From: Laspinema sp963821735
Lineage (GTDB): Bacteria; Cyanobacteriota; Cyanobacteriia; Cyanobacteriales; Laspinemataceae
Reading direction: 5' to 3'
Assembly: GCA_963821735.1 (NCBI GenBank)
Contig: CAWGFK010000002.1
Span: 1,011,943 to 1,075,942, forward strand
DNA: 64,000 nucleotides
Part shown: in pieces, positions 16,997 through 27,098 of the stretch
How the letters are laid out: each line of letters opens with the position of its first letter
Numbering within the stretch: the first letter of the stretch is position 1
Position numbers and translations under genes: made by a program
Notes under the pieces: model-generated
Told to the model about the DNA's origin: nothing
What the model saw: the letters and a program-made list of their open reading frames with translations, nothing else
Database searches by the model: none

Positions 16997-17599
16997 ATGT
17001 TAGAAAATCGAGATTATACGTTGATTGTGGATAAAAGCGGGAGTATGATGACCCCCGATGGCACCGGAAGCAAAACCCGCTGGTCCTCGGCAGAAGAGTC
17101 TACCTTTGCTTTGGCGGCGAAATGCGAACAGTTAGATGCTGATGGGATTACGGTTTATCTGTTTTCCGGGCGCTTTCAACGCTATGATAATGTCACTTCC
17201 GCGAAAGTTGCACAAATTTTCCAAGAAAACGAACCCTCGGGGAGAACTGATTTGGCATCAGTTTTAAAAGATGCGGTGAACCATTATTTTCAAAATAAAG
17301 CGTCGGGTCAGGCGAAATCCGGGGAAACCATTCTGGTGATTACCGATGGAGAACCGGACGATCGCAAAGCAGTGATGCGGGTGATTGTCGAGGCGACTCG
17401 TCAGATGGAACAGGATGAAGAGTTAGCTATTTCGATGATTCAAGTCGGAAATGATACCCAAGCCACTCGGTTTTTAAAAGCCTTGGATGATGAGTTGGAA
17501 GGGGTAGGGGCGAAGTTTGATATCGTCGATACGATTACCATTGATGAGATGGAGGATTACACCTTGTCCGAGGTGTTACTCAAGGCGATCGGGGATTAG
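16997..17599 (+). CDS. von Willebrand factor A domain protein (copy 3 of 3)
   Basis: Third paralogue, 200 residues, starting MLENRDYTLIVDKSGSMMTP. All MIDAS elements are present: DKSGSMM, GRTDLASVL and VITDGEPDDRKAV. It follows copy 2 by 81 bases. The region between the first MIDAS motif and ARKCEE/AAKCEQ differs most among the three copies, suggesting divergence of the partner-binding face. A small acidic/lysine-rich protein gene follows after a repeat-bearing gap. Confidence 0.88.
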   Translation: MLENRDYTLIVDKSGSMMTPDGTGSKTRWSSAEESTFALAAKCEQLDADGITVYLFSGRFQRYDNVTSAKVAQIFQENEPSGRTDLASVLKDAVNHYFQNKASGQAKSGETILVITDGEPDDRKAVMRVIVEATRQMEQDEELAISMIQVGNDTQATRFLKALDDELEGVGAKFDIVDTITIDEMEDYTLSEVLLKAIGD

Positions 17600-17710
17600 A
17601 TTTCAACACTCCCCTCGTTCCCATGCAGAGCCTGGAAATGCGCCAGTTGGAGGCTTAAGCTCCTGTTTGCAAAAGGTACTTTCTTAACTCTGCAACCCCC
17701 TGAGGAAAGG

Positions 17711-17782
17711 TTAGAAACCGGGTTTTTTACAGAATTTCTGCCCACAAAGCAATCAATCTGCGCCAAAAACCCGGTTTCTTGT
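17711..17782. repeat. Inverted repeat with AGAAACCGGGTTTTT arms
   Basis: AGAAACCGGGTTTTT near 17711 faces AAAAACCCGGTTTCT near 17767, forming a long hairpin. A related pair occurs at 56212-56282. The remainder of the 17600-17923 gap shows no gene. Confidence 0.6.
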
Positions 17783-17923
17783 CCCTCGGGTATAATCCTG
17801 TCCGTAAAATGAGAGGAGTGGATAGCAAGGGTTCGGGTGAAAGATTGAATATTGTATTTAAAATAAAATAAACGGGAGTCGTCTTAAGTTGTCCGATGAG
17901 GAAAGTTGAAGAGGAGTTAAAAT

Positions 17924-18469
17924 ATGGATCCAATTGAAAAGTTATTAGAGCAAATCAAGGCAGAAAATGAAAATCCGGGGCCAAAATCTCCGGAACAAGT
18001 GGCGGCAAAACCGACACCCAAAGCAGCGAATTCGCCCCAGGCTAATCCTCCCAAGTTGATGTATAATTTGGATAGTTTGTTAGACAAAGTGGAGTCGGAA
18101 GCGAAGCCCCCGAAAGTCCAGCCTTCCATGAATGTTAAGCCGATCGCCTTGGAGTCAACTTCCCCGGGATTGGGTGGACATTTAGACCAGTTATTTGGGG
18201 ATGTCAAGCAGGAGTTTGAGGCGCGAGAACAGGCGGAACAACTCAAACGAGAACAAGAACGCCAGGAAGAGGCGAAAAAGCTGGAACGTCTCAAGCAGAA
18301 ACAGCGTGAACAGTTAGCCAAACATGCACAGGAATGGTTGAAAAAGCTAGATCCCTATTCCGATGAAGGGTTTTGGTTCGGACAATTTGCGGAACATTAT
18401 TCCTCGAAGTTGGAAGCCGCGATCGCCTATTTAGAGGCAACCCCATCGGAAAAACGGGGAGAGGGATAG
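17924..18469 (+). CDS. Slr1339-like conserved cyanobacterial protein
   Basis: A 181-residue protein with a low-complexity, proline/lysine-rich N half (MDPIEKLLEQIKAENE, then PKSPEQVAAKP) and a strongly charged coiled-coil stretch at about residues 95-140 (EQAEQLKREQERQEEAKKLE). A short C-terminal domain, WFGQFAEHYSSKLEAAIAYL, is the best-conserved part. It resembles a cyanobacteria-only family annotated as salt-stress protein of the Slr1339 type; I recognise this from memory of the N and C ends only. There is no signal peptide. Downstream of the vWA trio on the same strand, a functional link is possible but unproven. Confidence 0.7.
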   Translation: MDPIEKLLEQIKAENENPGPKSPEQVAAKPTPKAANSPQANPPKLMYNLDSLLDKVESEAKPPKVQPSMNVKPIALESTSPGLGGHLDQLFGDVKQEFEAREQAEQLKREQERQEEAKKLERLKQKQREQLAKHAQEWLKKLDPYSDEGFWFGQFAEHYSSKLEAAIAYLEATPSEKRGEG

Positions 18470-18677
18470 AGGCATTTTCCCGGTAGATGGAGGGAATTCC
18501 CACGCTAGATATAGAGTCAAAAGAGGGTGATTTCCCTAAATCTGGAAAGGAAGGCCAGTCGCCTTAACCATTACGCGGCAACCGCAACAGCCGGAACCAA
18601 TTGATGCCAACTATTCCTTGAGAAATAAATTGGTGTAAGCTATCCCAATATGCAACCGCTCGCATTAGCATAGAGGG

Positions 18678-19904
18678 GTGAGCAACTTGAACGACCCGTT
18701 AACATCCTTATCTGAAGGCCATTGGTTTAAGCTAATCTGCGGTGCCAGTTTTCAGCATTTGCAGTTTGTGCGAAATATTACTTTGGCCTATTGCCTAGCT
18801 GGTGCGGACTGTATTGATGTGGCCGCCGATCCAGCGGTGATTGCTGCTGCCAACGAGGCGATCGAAAAGGCTGTCACCCTCGGACAAGGCGCTCAAAAAC
18901 GAGGCAGTCGCCATCATTTCGTACAAACAGGAGAGTGCCTCGGCCATTACTGATGGTTAGCTTAAACGATGGGGAAGACCCGCATTTTAGAAAAGCAGAA
19001 TTTAATCCCCAAAACTGTCCTCCAGATTGTCCTCGACCTTGCGAAAGTATTTGTCCCGCGCAGGCGATCGCCTTTCCCCCGTCAGCCTTCACCCTTGCAC
19101 CCAAACCCGGTGATTTATCCTTTAAGACCACTCAACATTCACCGGAGTTTCAGCAGAAGGCTGGGGTCATCGAAGACCGTTGCTATGGATGCGGACGATG
19201 CCTCCCCGTTTGTCCCATTGGACAAATTGTTACCCGTTCGTATGTCTCGACACCGACAGCGATCGCCCCATCGGTGTTATCTAAAGGCGTCAACGCTGTA
19301 GAAATTCATACGCAAGTGGGTCGAATCGAGGATTTTAAACGCCTATGGAGTGCAATCGCCCCCTCCGTCAACCAGCTTAAGGTTGTTGCCATTAGCTGTC
19401 CCGACGGGGAAAACCTGATTGATTACCTCTGGGCTATTTATCATGCCATCTCTCCGGTCCCCTGTGCGTTGATCTGGCAAACAGACGGACGTCCGATGAG
19501 TGGAGATATCGGCATCGGGACCACTCGCGCTGCCATCAAATTAGGCCAAAAAGTTTTAGCTGCGGGTTTACCGGGATTTGTCCAACTCGCCGGTGGCACG
19601 AATCAGCATACCGTTTCCAAACTCAAATCAATGGGATTGTTGCGCCAGGGTCGAGTCAATCCCAAAGATCATCAAACCGACTCCTATCTCTCCGGAGTCG
19701 CCTACGGCAGCTATGCTCGTGTGCCTCTTATCCCCCATTTTAGAACGGTTGCAACAACAGCCCCCAGAAAATTTCTGGGGAAGTTATGCCCTAGAAGACT
19801 TCCCGGATTTACTGGGGGAAGCAGTAAGTTTAGCGGATTCCCTTGTTTCTGAAATCAAATGTGGCTTACAATTACAGAATACTACAAATAATACAATGCC
19901 ATGA
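18678..19904 (+). CDS. ldpA: LdpA-like iron-sulfur protein, two frameshifts
   Basis: LdpA (light-dependent period) is a cyanobacterial protein with iron-sulfur clusters that conveys redox state to the circadian clock. It starts at GTG 18678 (or nearby). Frame 1 gives EGHWFKLICGASFQHLQFVR and LAGADCIDVAADPAVI. Frame 2, from about 18935, gives VPRPLLMVSLNDGEDPHFRK and the cysteine-rich CPPDCPRPCESICPAQAIAF and CYGCGRCLPVCPIGQ motifs, with ferredoxin-like cluster ligands. Frame 3, from about 19722, completes ILERLQQQPPENFWGSYALE. The shifts at 18895-18935 and about 19720 cancel to keep the total a multiple of three. Sequence error and pseudogene are both possible. Confidence 0.87.
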
Positions 19905-19993
19905 TAAACCACCCTTAATGGATTTCCAACGTTTGACTTCTCCATTTTCTGTTTTTACTTTTTTGTCCTGCTCAGTTATCGACGCCAGAATTT

Positions 19994-21845
19994 ATGGTTA
20001 ATTCCCAGGGAAATCAACCGATTGACAACCCGATCCAACCCCAAGCGCAGAGTGGAGTGGAAAACGTCGATCTCGGAAGAACGCAGATTACTGACGATCT
20101 CAGCCAGTTGCTGGAAATTCTGCCCGAAACCATTCGCGAACACTTAACCCACCACTCATCCCTGAGTAACTTAATTGAAGTGGTCATGGATTTGGGACGG
20201 CTTCCGGAAGCGCGTTTTCCCAATAAAGCCGAATATATCAGCGATATCCCCGTCACTCGTTCGGACCTCAAATATGCGATCGAGCGAGTGGGTCACTTTA
20301 GCGGAGATAATCGCGCCGGTATCGAACAAACCCTGCACCGGATCAGCGCTATTCGCAATCGCACCGGGGAAATCATCGGCTTAACTTGCCGGGTGGGACG
20401 GTCTGTCTTCGGCACGATTCACATGATCCGCGATTTAGTCGAAAGCGGACAATCGATTTTAATGTTAGGCCGTCCGGGGGTCGGGAAAACCACGGCATTG
20501 CGCGAAATTGCCCGGGTGTTGGCGGATGAACTGCACAAACGGGTGGTGATTATCGATACCTCCAACGAAATTGCTGGGGATGGGGATATTCCTCATCCGG
20601 CGATCGGGCGGGCGCGACGGATGCAAGTGGCGGCACCGGAATTTCAACATAAGGTGATGATTGAGGCAGTGGAAAACCATATGCCGGAAGTGATTGTCAT
20701 CGATGAAATTGGCACCGAACTGGAAGCATTAGCGGCCCGCACCATTGCCGAACGCGGGGTGCAGCTAGTTGGAACCGCCCACGGTAACCAGATTGAAAAC
20801 TTGATAAAAAACCCCACCCTGTGCGATTTGGTGGGGGGAATTCAGTCCGTGACCCTCGGTGATGAAGAGGCGCGGCGTCGGGGGTCTCAAAAAACGGTCT
20901 TGGAACGCAAGGCACCTCCGACTTTTGAAATTGCCGTGGAAATGAGCGAACGCAAGCGCTGGGTGGTTCATGAACGGGTGGCGGAAACGGTAGATAGTTT
21001 ACTGCGCGGACGCCAGCCGGATCTCCAAGTGCGGACGGTGAGCGAAAGTGGGAAAGTAACGATTACCAAGGAGTTACAGCCCCAAAATTCGACAACGACA
21101 GACGAAGACGACGGCAGCGGTGCGTCCGTTTGGAAGTGCGGGATTGCGCGCCAGTGGGAAGATGCAGCCGTTACCGGCGCAAACCTTGCCGGAGTTGGGA
21201 CGCCGATCGGAGGCGGTGCCGGAGGAAAAGTCCTTTGAGCAGATGCTGAATGAGTCGTTGTATCCCGGCGATCGCTTTGCTTCGGCGGCGGATTATGGGT
21301 TTGAGGAAATCTCGCCCTTGGCGGGACCGAATGGGGAAGATTTGCCGTTGCACGTCTATCCGTATGGGGTGAGTCGTCATCAGTTGGATCAGGTGATTCG
21401 GACTCTGGCCCTGCCGGTGGTGGTGACGAAGGATATTGATAGTGCGGATGTGGTGTTGGCGGTGCGATCGCACGTTAAAAACCATTCTAAGTTGCGGCAA
21501 ATGTCCAAAAACCGCCAGGTTCCCATCTACACGATTAATTCCAGCAGCGTTCCGAAAATTGCTCATTCCTTACGCCGGATGTTGCATTTGGAGGACAGCA
21601 GTACGCCGGAAATCTCCGATGTATCTTTGTTTGCCCACAGTGGCAGCGATGATGAAATCGAGGCCCTGGAAGAGGCGCGTTTGGCGGTGGAACAGATTGT
21701 GATTCCCAAGGGACAGCCGGTGGAACTGTTACCCCGTGGGGGTCAAGTCCGCAAGATGCAACACGAGTTGGTGGAACATTATCGGTTAAAGTCTTGCAGT
21801 TTTGGCGATGAACCGAATCGCCGTTTGCGGATTTATCCGGCATAA
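19994..21845 (+). CDS. R3H domain AAA ATPase (Ycf45/SpoIIIAA-like), one frameshift
   Basis: A RecA/AAA-type ATPase related to Ycf45 and SpoIIIAA, with a C-terminal single-strand nucleic-acid-binding R3H domain. The precise role is unknown. Frame 1 (414 residues) holds Walker A MLGRPGVGKTTALREIARVL and Walker B EVIVIDEIGTELEA. The next frame, from about 21112, carries EKSFEQMLNESLYPGDRF, the segment VVVTKDIDSADVVLAVRSHV, and the R3H-like end VRKMQHELVEHYRLKSCSFG. One extra base at about 21110-21122 joins them into about 616 residues. It follows ldpA by about 90 bases. Confidence 0.88.
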
Positions 21846-21855
21846 AGTCTATAAA

Positions 21856-21911
21856 ACCCCGCACCCTCAAGGGTGGGGCTATACGGACGAAGCGCGCCTG
21901 CGCGGGCGTAA
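21856..21911 (+). repeat. Dispersed GGCTATACGGACGAAG repeat, copy 1
   Basis: It contains CACCCTCAAGGGTG and GGCTATACGGACGAAG followed by a GCGCGCCTGCGCGGGC hairpin. A near-identical copy lies in reverse orientation at 32651-32704. Its last part runs into the terminator at 21918. Confidence 0.7.
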
Positions 21912-21917
21912 TCCAGC

Positions 21918-21949
21918 AAAAACCCGCACCCTTGAGGGTGCGGGTTTTT
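21918..21949. terminator. Bidirectional terminator between converging genes
   Basis: A perfect 15-base-pair hairpin (AAAAACCCGCACCCT, loop TG, AGGGTGCGGGTTTTT) gives a U-run in both directions. It serves the plus-strand R3H gene and the minus-strand gene ending at 21974. Confidence 0.88.
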
Positions 21950-21973
21950 AAGAAGCAGAACATGGATGGAGGA

Positions 21974-22219
21974 TTAGCCGATATTGCTGCTAAAGAATAA
22001 GGAATAGATAATCCCAGTGACTGCGATCGCCATGAGGAGGTTGGTGAAAAATCGTCCCGCTTCGGTGTTGAATCCCAAGGCTTTGTCTTCTTGTCCGGCG
22101 GTGAAAAACAAGGACCAGGCTTGATTGGCGTTAATCTCTTCGGATTGCTCGTTAAAGCTGGGGCGGAAGACGACGGGACCCATGAGGTACTTGCCGGGGA
22201 AGTTAAAATCGGTTTTCAT
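21974..22219 (-). CDS. Small single-span membrane protein under HLR1-type control
   Basis: An 81-residue protein starting MKTDFNFPGKYLMGPVVFRP with one predicted transmembrane helix near the C end (FFTNLLMAIAVTGIIYSLFF). The stretch LGFNTEAGRFFTN just before the helix faintly resembles the start of the chlorophyll-binding helix of high-light-inducible proteins, but the diagnostic E-x-x-N-G-R motif is not there. The start has a good site (CTGGAG, then ATG). A perfect RpaB-type HLR1 site lies 27 bases upstream, which supports a photosynthesis-related role. I do not recognise the family with certainty. Confidence 0.75.
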   Translation of the reverse strand: MKTDFNFPGKYLMGPVVFRPSFNEQSEEINANQAWSLFFTAGQEDKALGFNTEAGRFFTNLLMAIAVTGIIYSLFFSSNIG

Positions 22220-22245
22220 GTAGTTTCTCCAGTTGTTTCTTTCGT

Positions 22246-22263
22246 TATGTAAATAAATGTAAC
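22246..22263 (-). promoter_or_regulatory. HLR1 site (putative RpaB binding site)
   Basis: On the minus strand GTTACATT-TA-TTTACATA matches the HLR1 consensus (G/T)TTACA(T/A)(T/A)nn(G/T)TTACA(T/A)(T/A) at every position. RpaB binds such sites to repress or activate photosynthesis and high-light genes. The site is only 26 bases before the ATG, so it would overlap the core promoter or transcription start, the placement typical for repression. Confidence 0.72.
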
Positions 22264-22511
22264 AAACAGTAAAGAATTGTTACAGGGGGGTTGACAACGA
22301 ATCCGGTTGTAATAACCGAACATCCCTTGGGGATTCGGTGCAAATCTGAGGGATGGGAGGGCGATCGCCTAGGGAGGTGCGGGGACTGAGGGGGTGCTGG
22401 GACCTGCAACAAGGCCCCTTGTGTTACAGTTCGCAACAATTAATCACGCTTCCCAATGAAATCGCTTTAATAGAGACAGAACCTAAAGTTAGTTGTACCC
22501 CCAGATAACTC

Positions 22512-25500
22512 ATGACGACTTGCTCAATTAATTTGCAACAGTGTGAAGAAAATTTACTCAATTGGAAGTCTGCGGTGAATCATACGGCGATCGTCATGGA
22601 AACCGACGATCGCGGACGAATTACCGAAGTGAACGATAAATTTATAGAAATCTCCGGATATAGTCGCGAGGAAAGTCTCGATCGCACCCCGGCGCTTGTT
22701 GATTCAAAATTGCATCCGGCGGAATTTTTTACCCAATTGTGGGAGGCGATCTCCCAAGGTCAAGTATGGCGTGGTGAAATTAAAAACAAACGTAAGGATG
22801 GATCTATTTATTGGGTCGATACCACCATTACTCCGATTCTGAATGCCGAGGGAATTCCCCACAAATATATTGCCCTTCAATTTGACATCACCTCCCAGAA
22901 GCAAATGGAGGAAAAACTGACCTTTACGCAGCGAAGGTTCCAGCAGTTGGCTGCTAACTTACCCGGAGTGATTTATCAATTCCTGATGCGTCCCGACGGA
23001 ATGGTCTTTCTTCCTTATATAAGTCCGGGATGTCAGCAAATTTTTGAACTGGATGCGGAGTTAATTGAAAATAATGCTCAAGTATTAATTAACCTGATTC
23101 ATGCTGATGATTTCTCCAATTTTTCTCGTTCCGTCGCCATTTCTGCGGAAACCTTAGAACCTTGGGACTGGGAAGGCAGATTTATCACTCCTTCAGGTAA
23201 AGTAGTCTGGATTGAGGGTCATTCTCGACCGGAAAAGCAAGAGAATGGGGATATTTTATGGGATGGATTGCTGATTGAAGTTACTGAACGCAAAATGGCT
23301 CAAGAAGCGCTCAGACAGTCGGAACAGCGCCTGGGATTACATTTCCAACAAACGCCTTTAGCGGTGATTGAATGGGATTGGGATTTTAATGTCATGGAGT
23401 GGAATCCGGCAGCGGAAAAAATATTTGGGTATTCCAAAGATGAAGCCTTGAACCATCATGCGGTGGAATTGATTGTTCCCGAAAGTGCCGGGATCAAGTT
23501 GACCAAGTTTTTCAGGGGTTGTTACAGCAAACTGGGGGGACACGCAGCACGAATGAAAATCATACTAAGTCTGGGGAAATTATTATTTGTGATTGGTATA
23601 ATACACCGCTAATTGACCCAGATGGGACGGCAATTGGGGTGGCTTCTTTGGTTCAGGATATTACGGAGCGTCAGCACTATCAAGATGCGTTGAAAGCGGC
23701 GAATGAAGCGTTAGAACAGCGGGTGGAGGAGCGCACGGGACAGTTACAGGAGGCGATCGCCCAGTTGCAAGGGGAAATGGCGTCGCGGGAATTGGTGGAG
23801 GAGAAATATCGCAGCATTTTTGAAAATGCGATTATGGGGATTTTTCAGACGACTCAGGAGGGGGAATATATCAGTGCAAATCCCGCTTTGGCCCGGATTT
23901 ATGGGTATGAGTCACCCCAGGAACTGATGCAGGAACTGCGGACTGTACATCATGAACTCTATGTGGATAAAAATCGTCGGAATCAGTTTATTGAGGCGAT
24001 CGCCACCAATAGGAAAAATTTCTGATTTTGAGTCGCAGGTGTACTGCAAAAATGGCGAAATTATTTGGATTGCCGAAAATGCGCGGGCGGTTCGGGATGA
24101 GACGGGAATGTTACTTTATTTTGAGGGAACGGTAGAAGACATTACGAAGCGCAAACAGACTGAGGCAGCATTGCGGCGATCGGAGGAACGGTTACAGGAA
24201 AAAGCGTTGCGCGAAGCGTTGCTAAATCAACTCACGGAACAGATTCGCCAATCTTTGGATTTAGAGACTATTTTGGCAACCACTGTACAGGAAATTCGGG
24301 AGTTGTTGCAAATTGAACTCTGTTATTTTAGTTGGTATCGACCGCATGGAATGCCTCGCGATGGAGTGCGATCGCTGCTGCAACCGCAGGATGGTTCGGT
24401 CCTAGATTGGGAAACGGTGAAAGCAGCGCGATCGCCAGGGGTGGTGAGTCCTTTGGGATTCTATGCCGTGAGTGAATCTTGGTCCCATCAGTGTTTGCAA
24501 TTGCAACCGATTCGCATTGATGCGGTGGCATCCTATCCCGATGAGACGGTTGTCGAGATTTTTCGCACCTGGGGGTTTAAATCGGTGCTTTGCCTGCCGT
24601 TACAGATGCATTCGGGTGAAGTGGGGGTTTTAAGTTGCGTTCATTGTAGTGGGGAACGGGTTTGGAATGAGAGCGAAGTGGTGTTAATGGGTTCAATTAG
24701 CGATCGCCTCACCATTGCGATCGACCAAGCGCAACTCTACGCACAATCTCGCGCCGCAGCACAACAAGCGCGGGACCAAGCGCAACGTCTTGAACAAGCC
24801 TTATATCAACTCCAAGAAACCCAAACTCAACTGATTCAAACGGAAAAAATGTCAAGTTTAGGCCAAATGGTGGCCGGAATTGCCCATGAAATTAATAACC
24901 CGGTAACCTTCATTCATGGGAACGCCATTCACGCCTATAACTATTTTAAAGAAATTTTACCCCTGATAGAACTCTATCAGCACTACTATCCAGAACCTGT
25001 TCCAGAAATTCGCGATTTGGTGGAAGAACTGGATTTAGCTTTCATCTTAGATGATTTGCCTAAAGCCCTGCATTCGATGAAGTTGGGAACCGAACGAATT
25101 CGCCAAATTGTTTTATCTTTGCGAAATTTTTCCCGGTTAGATGAATCCCAGAAAAAGCCAGTAGACATTCATGAAGGCATTGACAACACATTGCTAATAT
25201 TGCAACACCGTTTGTCTCAAATTCAGGTGGTGAAAGAATACGGAAACTTACCGTTAATTGAGTGTTATCCAGGGCAATTAAACCAAGTTTTTATGAACAT
25301 TCTCGCCAATGCGATCGATGCGGTGGAAGAAGGCCAAGGGTTAGCGGGAAAACCGGGAAATAGTCAATTCCCCAATGCCAAATCAACGGCCCGAAATCCC
25401 TCCCCCACCATTAGCATCCACACAGAACTCACCCCGGATGATTTTGTCGTAATTCGGATTAAAGACAATGGTCCGGGACTGACGGCAACCGTCAAGAATC

Positions 25501-25675
25501 GCTTATTCGACCCATTTTTTACCACCAAGCCAGTGGGAAAGGCACCGGATTAGGATTGTCGATTAGCTATCAAATTATTGTGGAAAAACATCAGGGGATT
25601 TTAGACTGTCAGTCCCAACCGGGACGGGGTGCAGAGTTTGTGATTAAGATTCCCATAAAAACGGGTAATAAATAA
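22512..25675 (+). CDS. Multi-PAS/GAF sensor histidine kinase, three frameshifts
   Basis: A soluble sensor kinase of about 1054 residues once three one-base shifts are repaired. In order: PAS (HTAIVMETDDRGRITEVNDK), PAS/PAC (SPGCQQIFELDAELIENN), PAS (QTPLAVIEWDWDFNVMEWNP), PAS (YRSIFENAIMGIFQTTQEGE), GAF (LNQLTEQIRQSLDLETILAT onward), HisKA with the phospho-acceptor in GQMVAGIAHEINNPVTFIHG, and HATPase with NILANAIDAVEE, IRIKDNGPGL and GLGLSIS. The shifts lie in runs: T 23508-23512 (one missing), A 24014-24018 (one extra), A 25538-25540 (one missing). No receiver domain and no transmembrane helix. The cognate regulator is not nearby. Confidence 0.9.
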
Positions 25676-25682
25676 ATTCAGA

Positions 25683-26129
25683 CTAAAGGCTGCACTCTCG
25701 TTGAGTCACTTCATGGCGATAACGAAACATATCCCGCAGACGTGCATCTACAAACCAACCCAACATCAAATCCGGAATCCACCCACCGGGGATGGCATAA
25801 TCGATCGCATCGATTAAGCGAGTTTTACCATTTTCCGGGATAAATTCATGGCGATGAATCCACTGGTCCATCGGTCCTTCTACTTGTTCATCAATAAACA
25901 ATTGATAAGGTTCACAGACTGTATGCCGCGCCAGCCAAAGCACAGGAATTGGTCCTAAAAAAATTTTAAATTCTGAAATGGCACCCACTTCTAAACCCCC
26001 TTCCCGACGAACAATTTCCACAGGCTGCCAGGGGGGCGTTAAAAGTTGTAAAATATCCGGTCTTTCGTGAAAGTCCCAGACCACTTCTACGGGAGCATTA
26101 ATCAGACTAGAATACTTAAAATGGAGCAT
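25683..26129 (-). CDS. SRPBCC (START-like) family protein
   Basis: A 148-residue single-domain protein of the SRPBCC/cyclase-dehydrase type with a hydrophobic ligand cavity. The signature N end is MLHFKYSSLINAPVEVVWDF. Later segments are IRHEF-like HRHEFIPENGKTRLIDAIDY and a C-terminal helix DARLRDMFRYRHEV. The ligand is unknown. It is convergent with the histidine kinase gene (stop codons eight bases apart), with no clear terminator between. Confidence 0.85.
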   Translation of the reverse strand: MLHFKYSSLINAPVEVVWDFHERPDILQLLTPPWQPVEIVRREGGLEVGAISEFKIFLGPIPVLWLARHTVCEPYQLFIDEQVEGPMDQWIHRHEFIPENGKTRLIDAIDYAIPGGWIPDLMLGWFVDARLRDMFRYRHEVTQRECSL

Positions 26130-26179
26130 AAATTAGGTGGAATTTTATGTAAGGGGATTGCAAATTATAAATCATTCAA

Positions 26180-26245
26180 ACGTTTGTAGTAACCCCTTCA
26201 GGGGTTTCTTTAAAAATGACTCAGTAACGGAGTCACTACGAACGT
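26180..26245. repeat. GTAGTAAC-type palindromic repeats
   Basis: Two small palindromes are visible: CCCCTTCAGGGG, and GACTCAGTAACGGAGTC flanked by ACGTTT/AACGTT and TAGTAA/CTACGAA sequences. They belong with the 44291-44428 and 45291-45548 repeats, which carry the same GTAGTAAC context. Confidence 0.55.
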
Positions 26246-26275
26246 TTTGAGGGTTTTATTTTTTGGATAATTTAA

Positions 26276-26464
26276 TTAACTTTCGGGGTCGCTGCTAATT
26301 TCTACGTCCAAGGTCTCTTCATCTACCTGCAAATATAAAACATTCGGTTGGCAGCAAATTTGACAATCTTCGACATAAGACTGATAACTTCCTGCACTTA
26401 AATCAACAAAAATTACATTCTCTTCGCCACAATAAGCACAAGAATATTCGGCTGTGGTCTGCAT
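26276..26464 (-). CDS. CPXCG motif-containing cysteine-rich protein
   Basis: A 62-residue protein with two C-x2-C pairs: CAYCGEENVIFVDLSAGSYQ near the N end and CQICCQPNVLYLQV in the middle, followed by an acidic tail (DEETLDVEISSDPES). This is the layout of the small CPXCG zinc-ribbon family found in many proteobacteria and cyanobacteria; function unknown. It is preceded by a repeat region and divergent from nothing obvious. Confidence 0.85.
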   Translation of the reverse strand: MQTTAEYSCAYCGEENVIFVDLSAGSYQSYVEDCQICCQPNVLYLQVDEETLDVEISSDPES

Positions 26465-26567
26465 AAATTTGGAGAGAAATAAAAATTATGAATCATTTAA
26501 TTTTAACATAGATTTTGGATTTAGCCCTGATAGAGATGCACCCCACAATTTGAAAGAAACAGAATTT

Positions 26568-26990
26568 TTATTCTCTGTAAACCCAATCTTCTTGCAGGAG
26601 AGTATTACCGCGATAAATACTCAAACTCAGGCCATTGACGATATAGGTATATTCGCCGTTGACCGCAACATATCCGGTCCCTTCTTCTACATAAACGGGA
26701 AGGGTAATTGAACTCCCACTACCTTTTTCGACACCATAGTAATAGAGGCGGTCTGCTTCACAAATATACACCCAAAAATTGTCAGTTTCATAGAAATTGA
26801 CCAAGGGCGTACCCCCTGCGCCATCGGGACAATAGCGTTGTTGGGCAATTTGTACCGGCATTTGCTCAGACAAATCAGCGGTTTCTAGGACGGGAGTTGG
26901 GGTGACTCGGGCAGTCGCGGTGGGGGTGTAACAGAACAATGCACCAGCGATCGCCACTGAAAGTTTCCAGGCGTTTTGATTGAGATTCAT
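26568..26990 (-). CDS. Hypothetical secreted protein
   Basis: A 140-residue protein not recognised as a known family. It begins with a signal peptide (MNLNQNAWKLSVAIAGALFC, cleavage likely after TATA), so it is probably periplasmic. The mature part has two cysteines that could pair (RYCPDGAGG and VYICEADRLYYYGV) and a beta-rich C end (GYVAVNGEYTYIVNGLSLSI). It follows the radical SAM gene on the same strand, about 100 bases downstream. Confidence 0.7.
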   Translation of the reverse strand: MNLNQNAWKLSVAIAGALFCYTPTATARVTPTPVLETADLSEQMPVQIAQQRYCPDGAGGTPLVNFYETDNFWVYICEADRLYYYGVEKGSGSSITLPVYVEEGTGYVAVNGEYTYIVNGLSLSIYRGNTLLQEDWVYRE

Positions 26991-27098
26991 AAATTTTGAA
27001 AAAATTACGTTTTGATTCGGTTGAATCCGACTCCTCGGTTCTAACTGCTTTTCCTAGAAATGAGAAGGTAATTTAACAAAATTTAAGATTTCAAGGCG

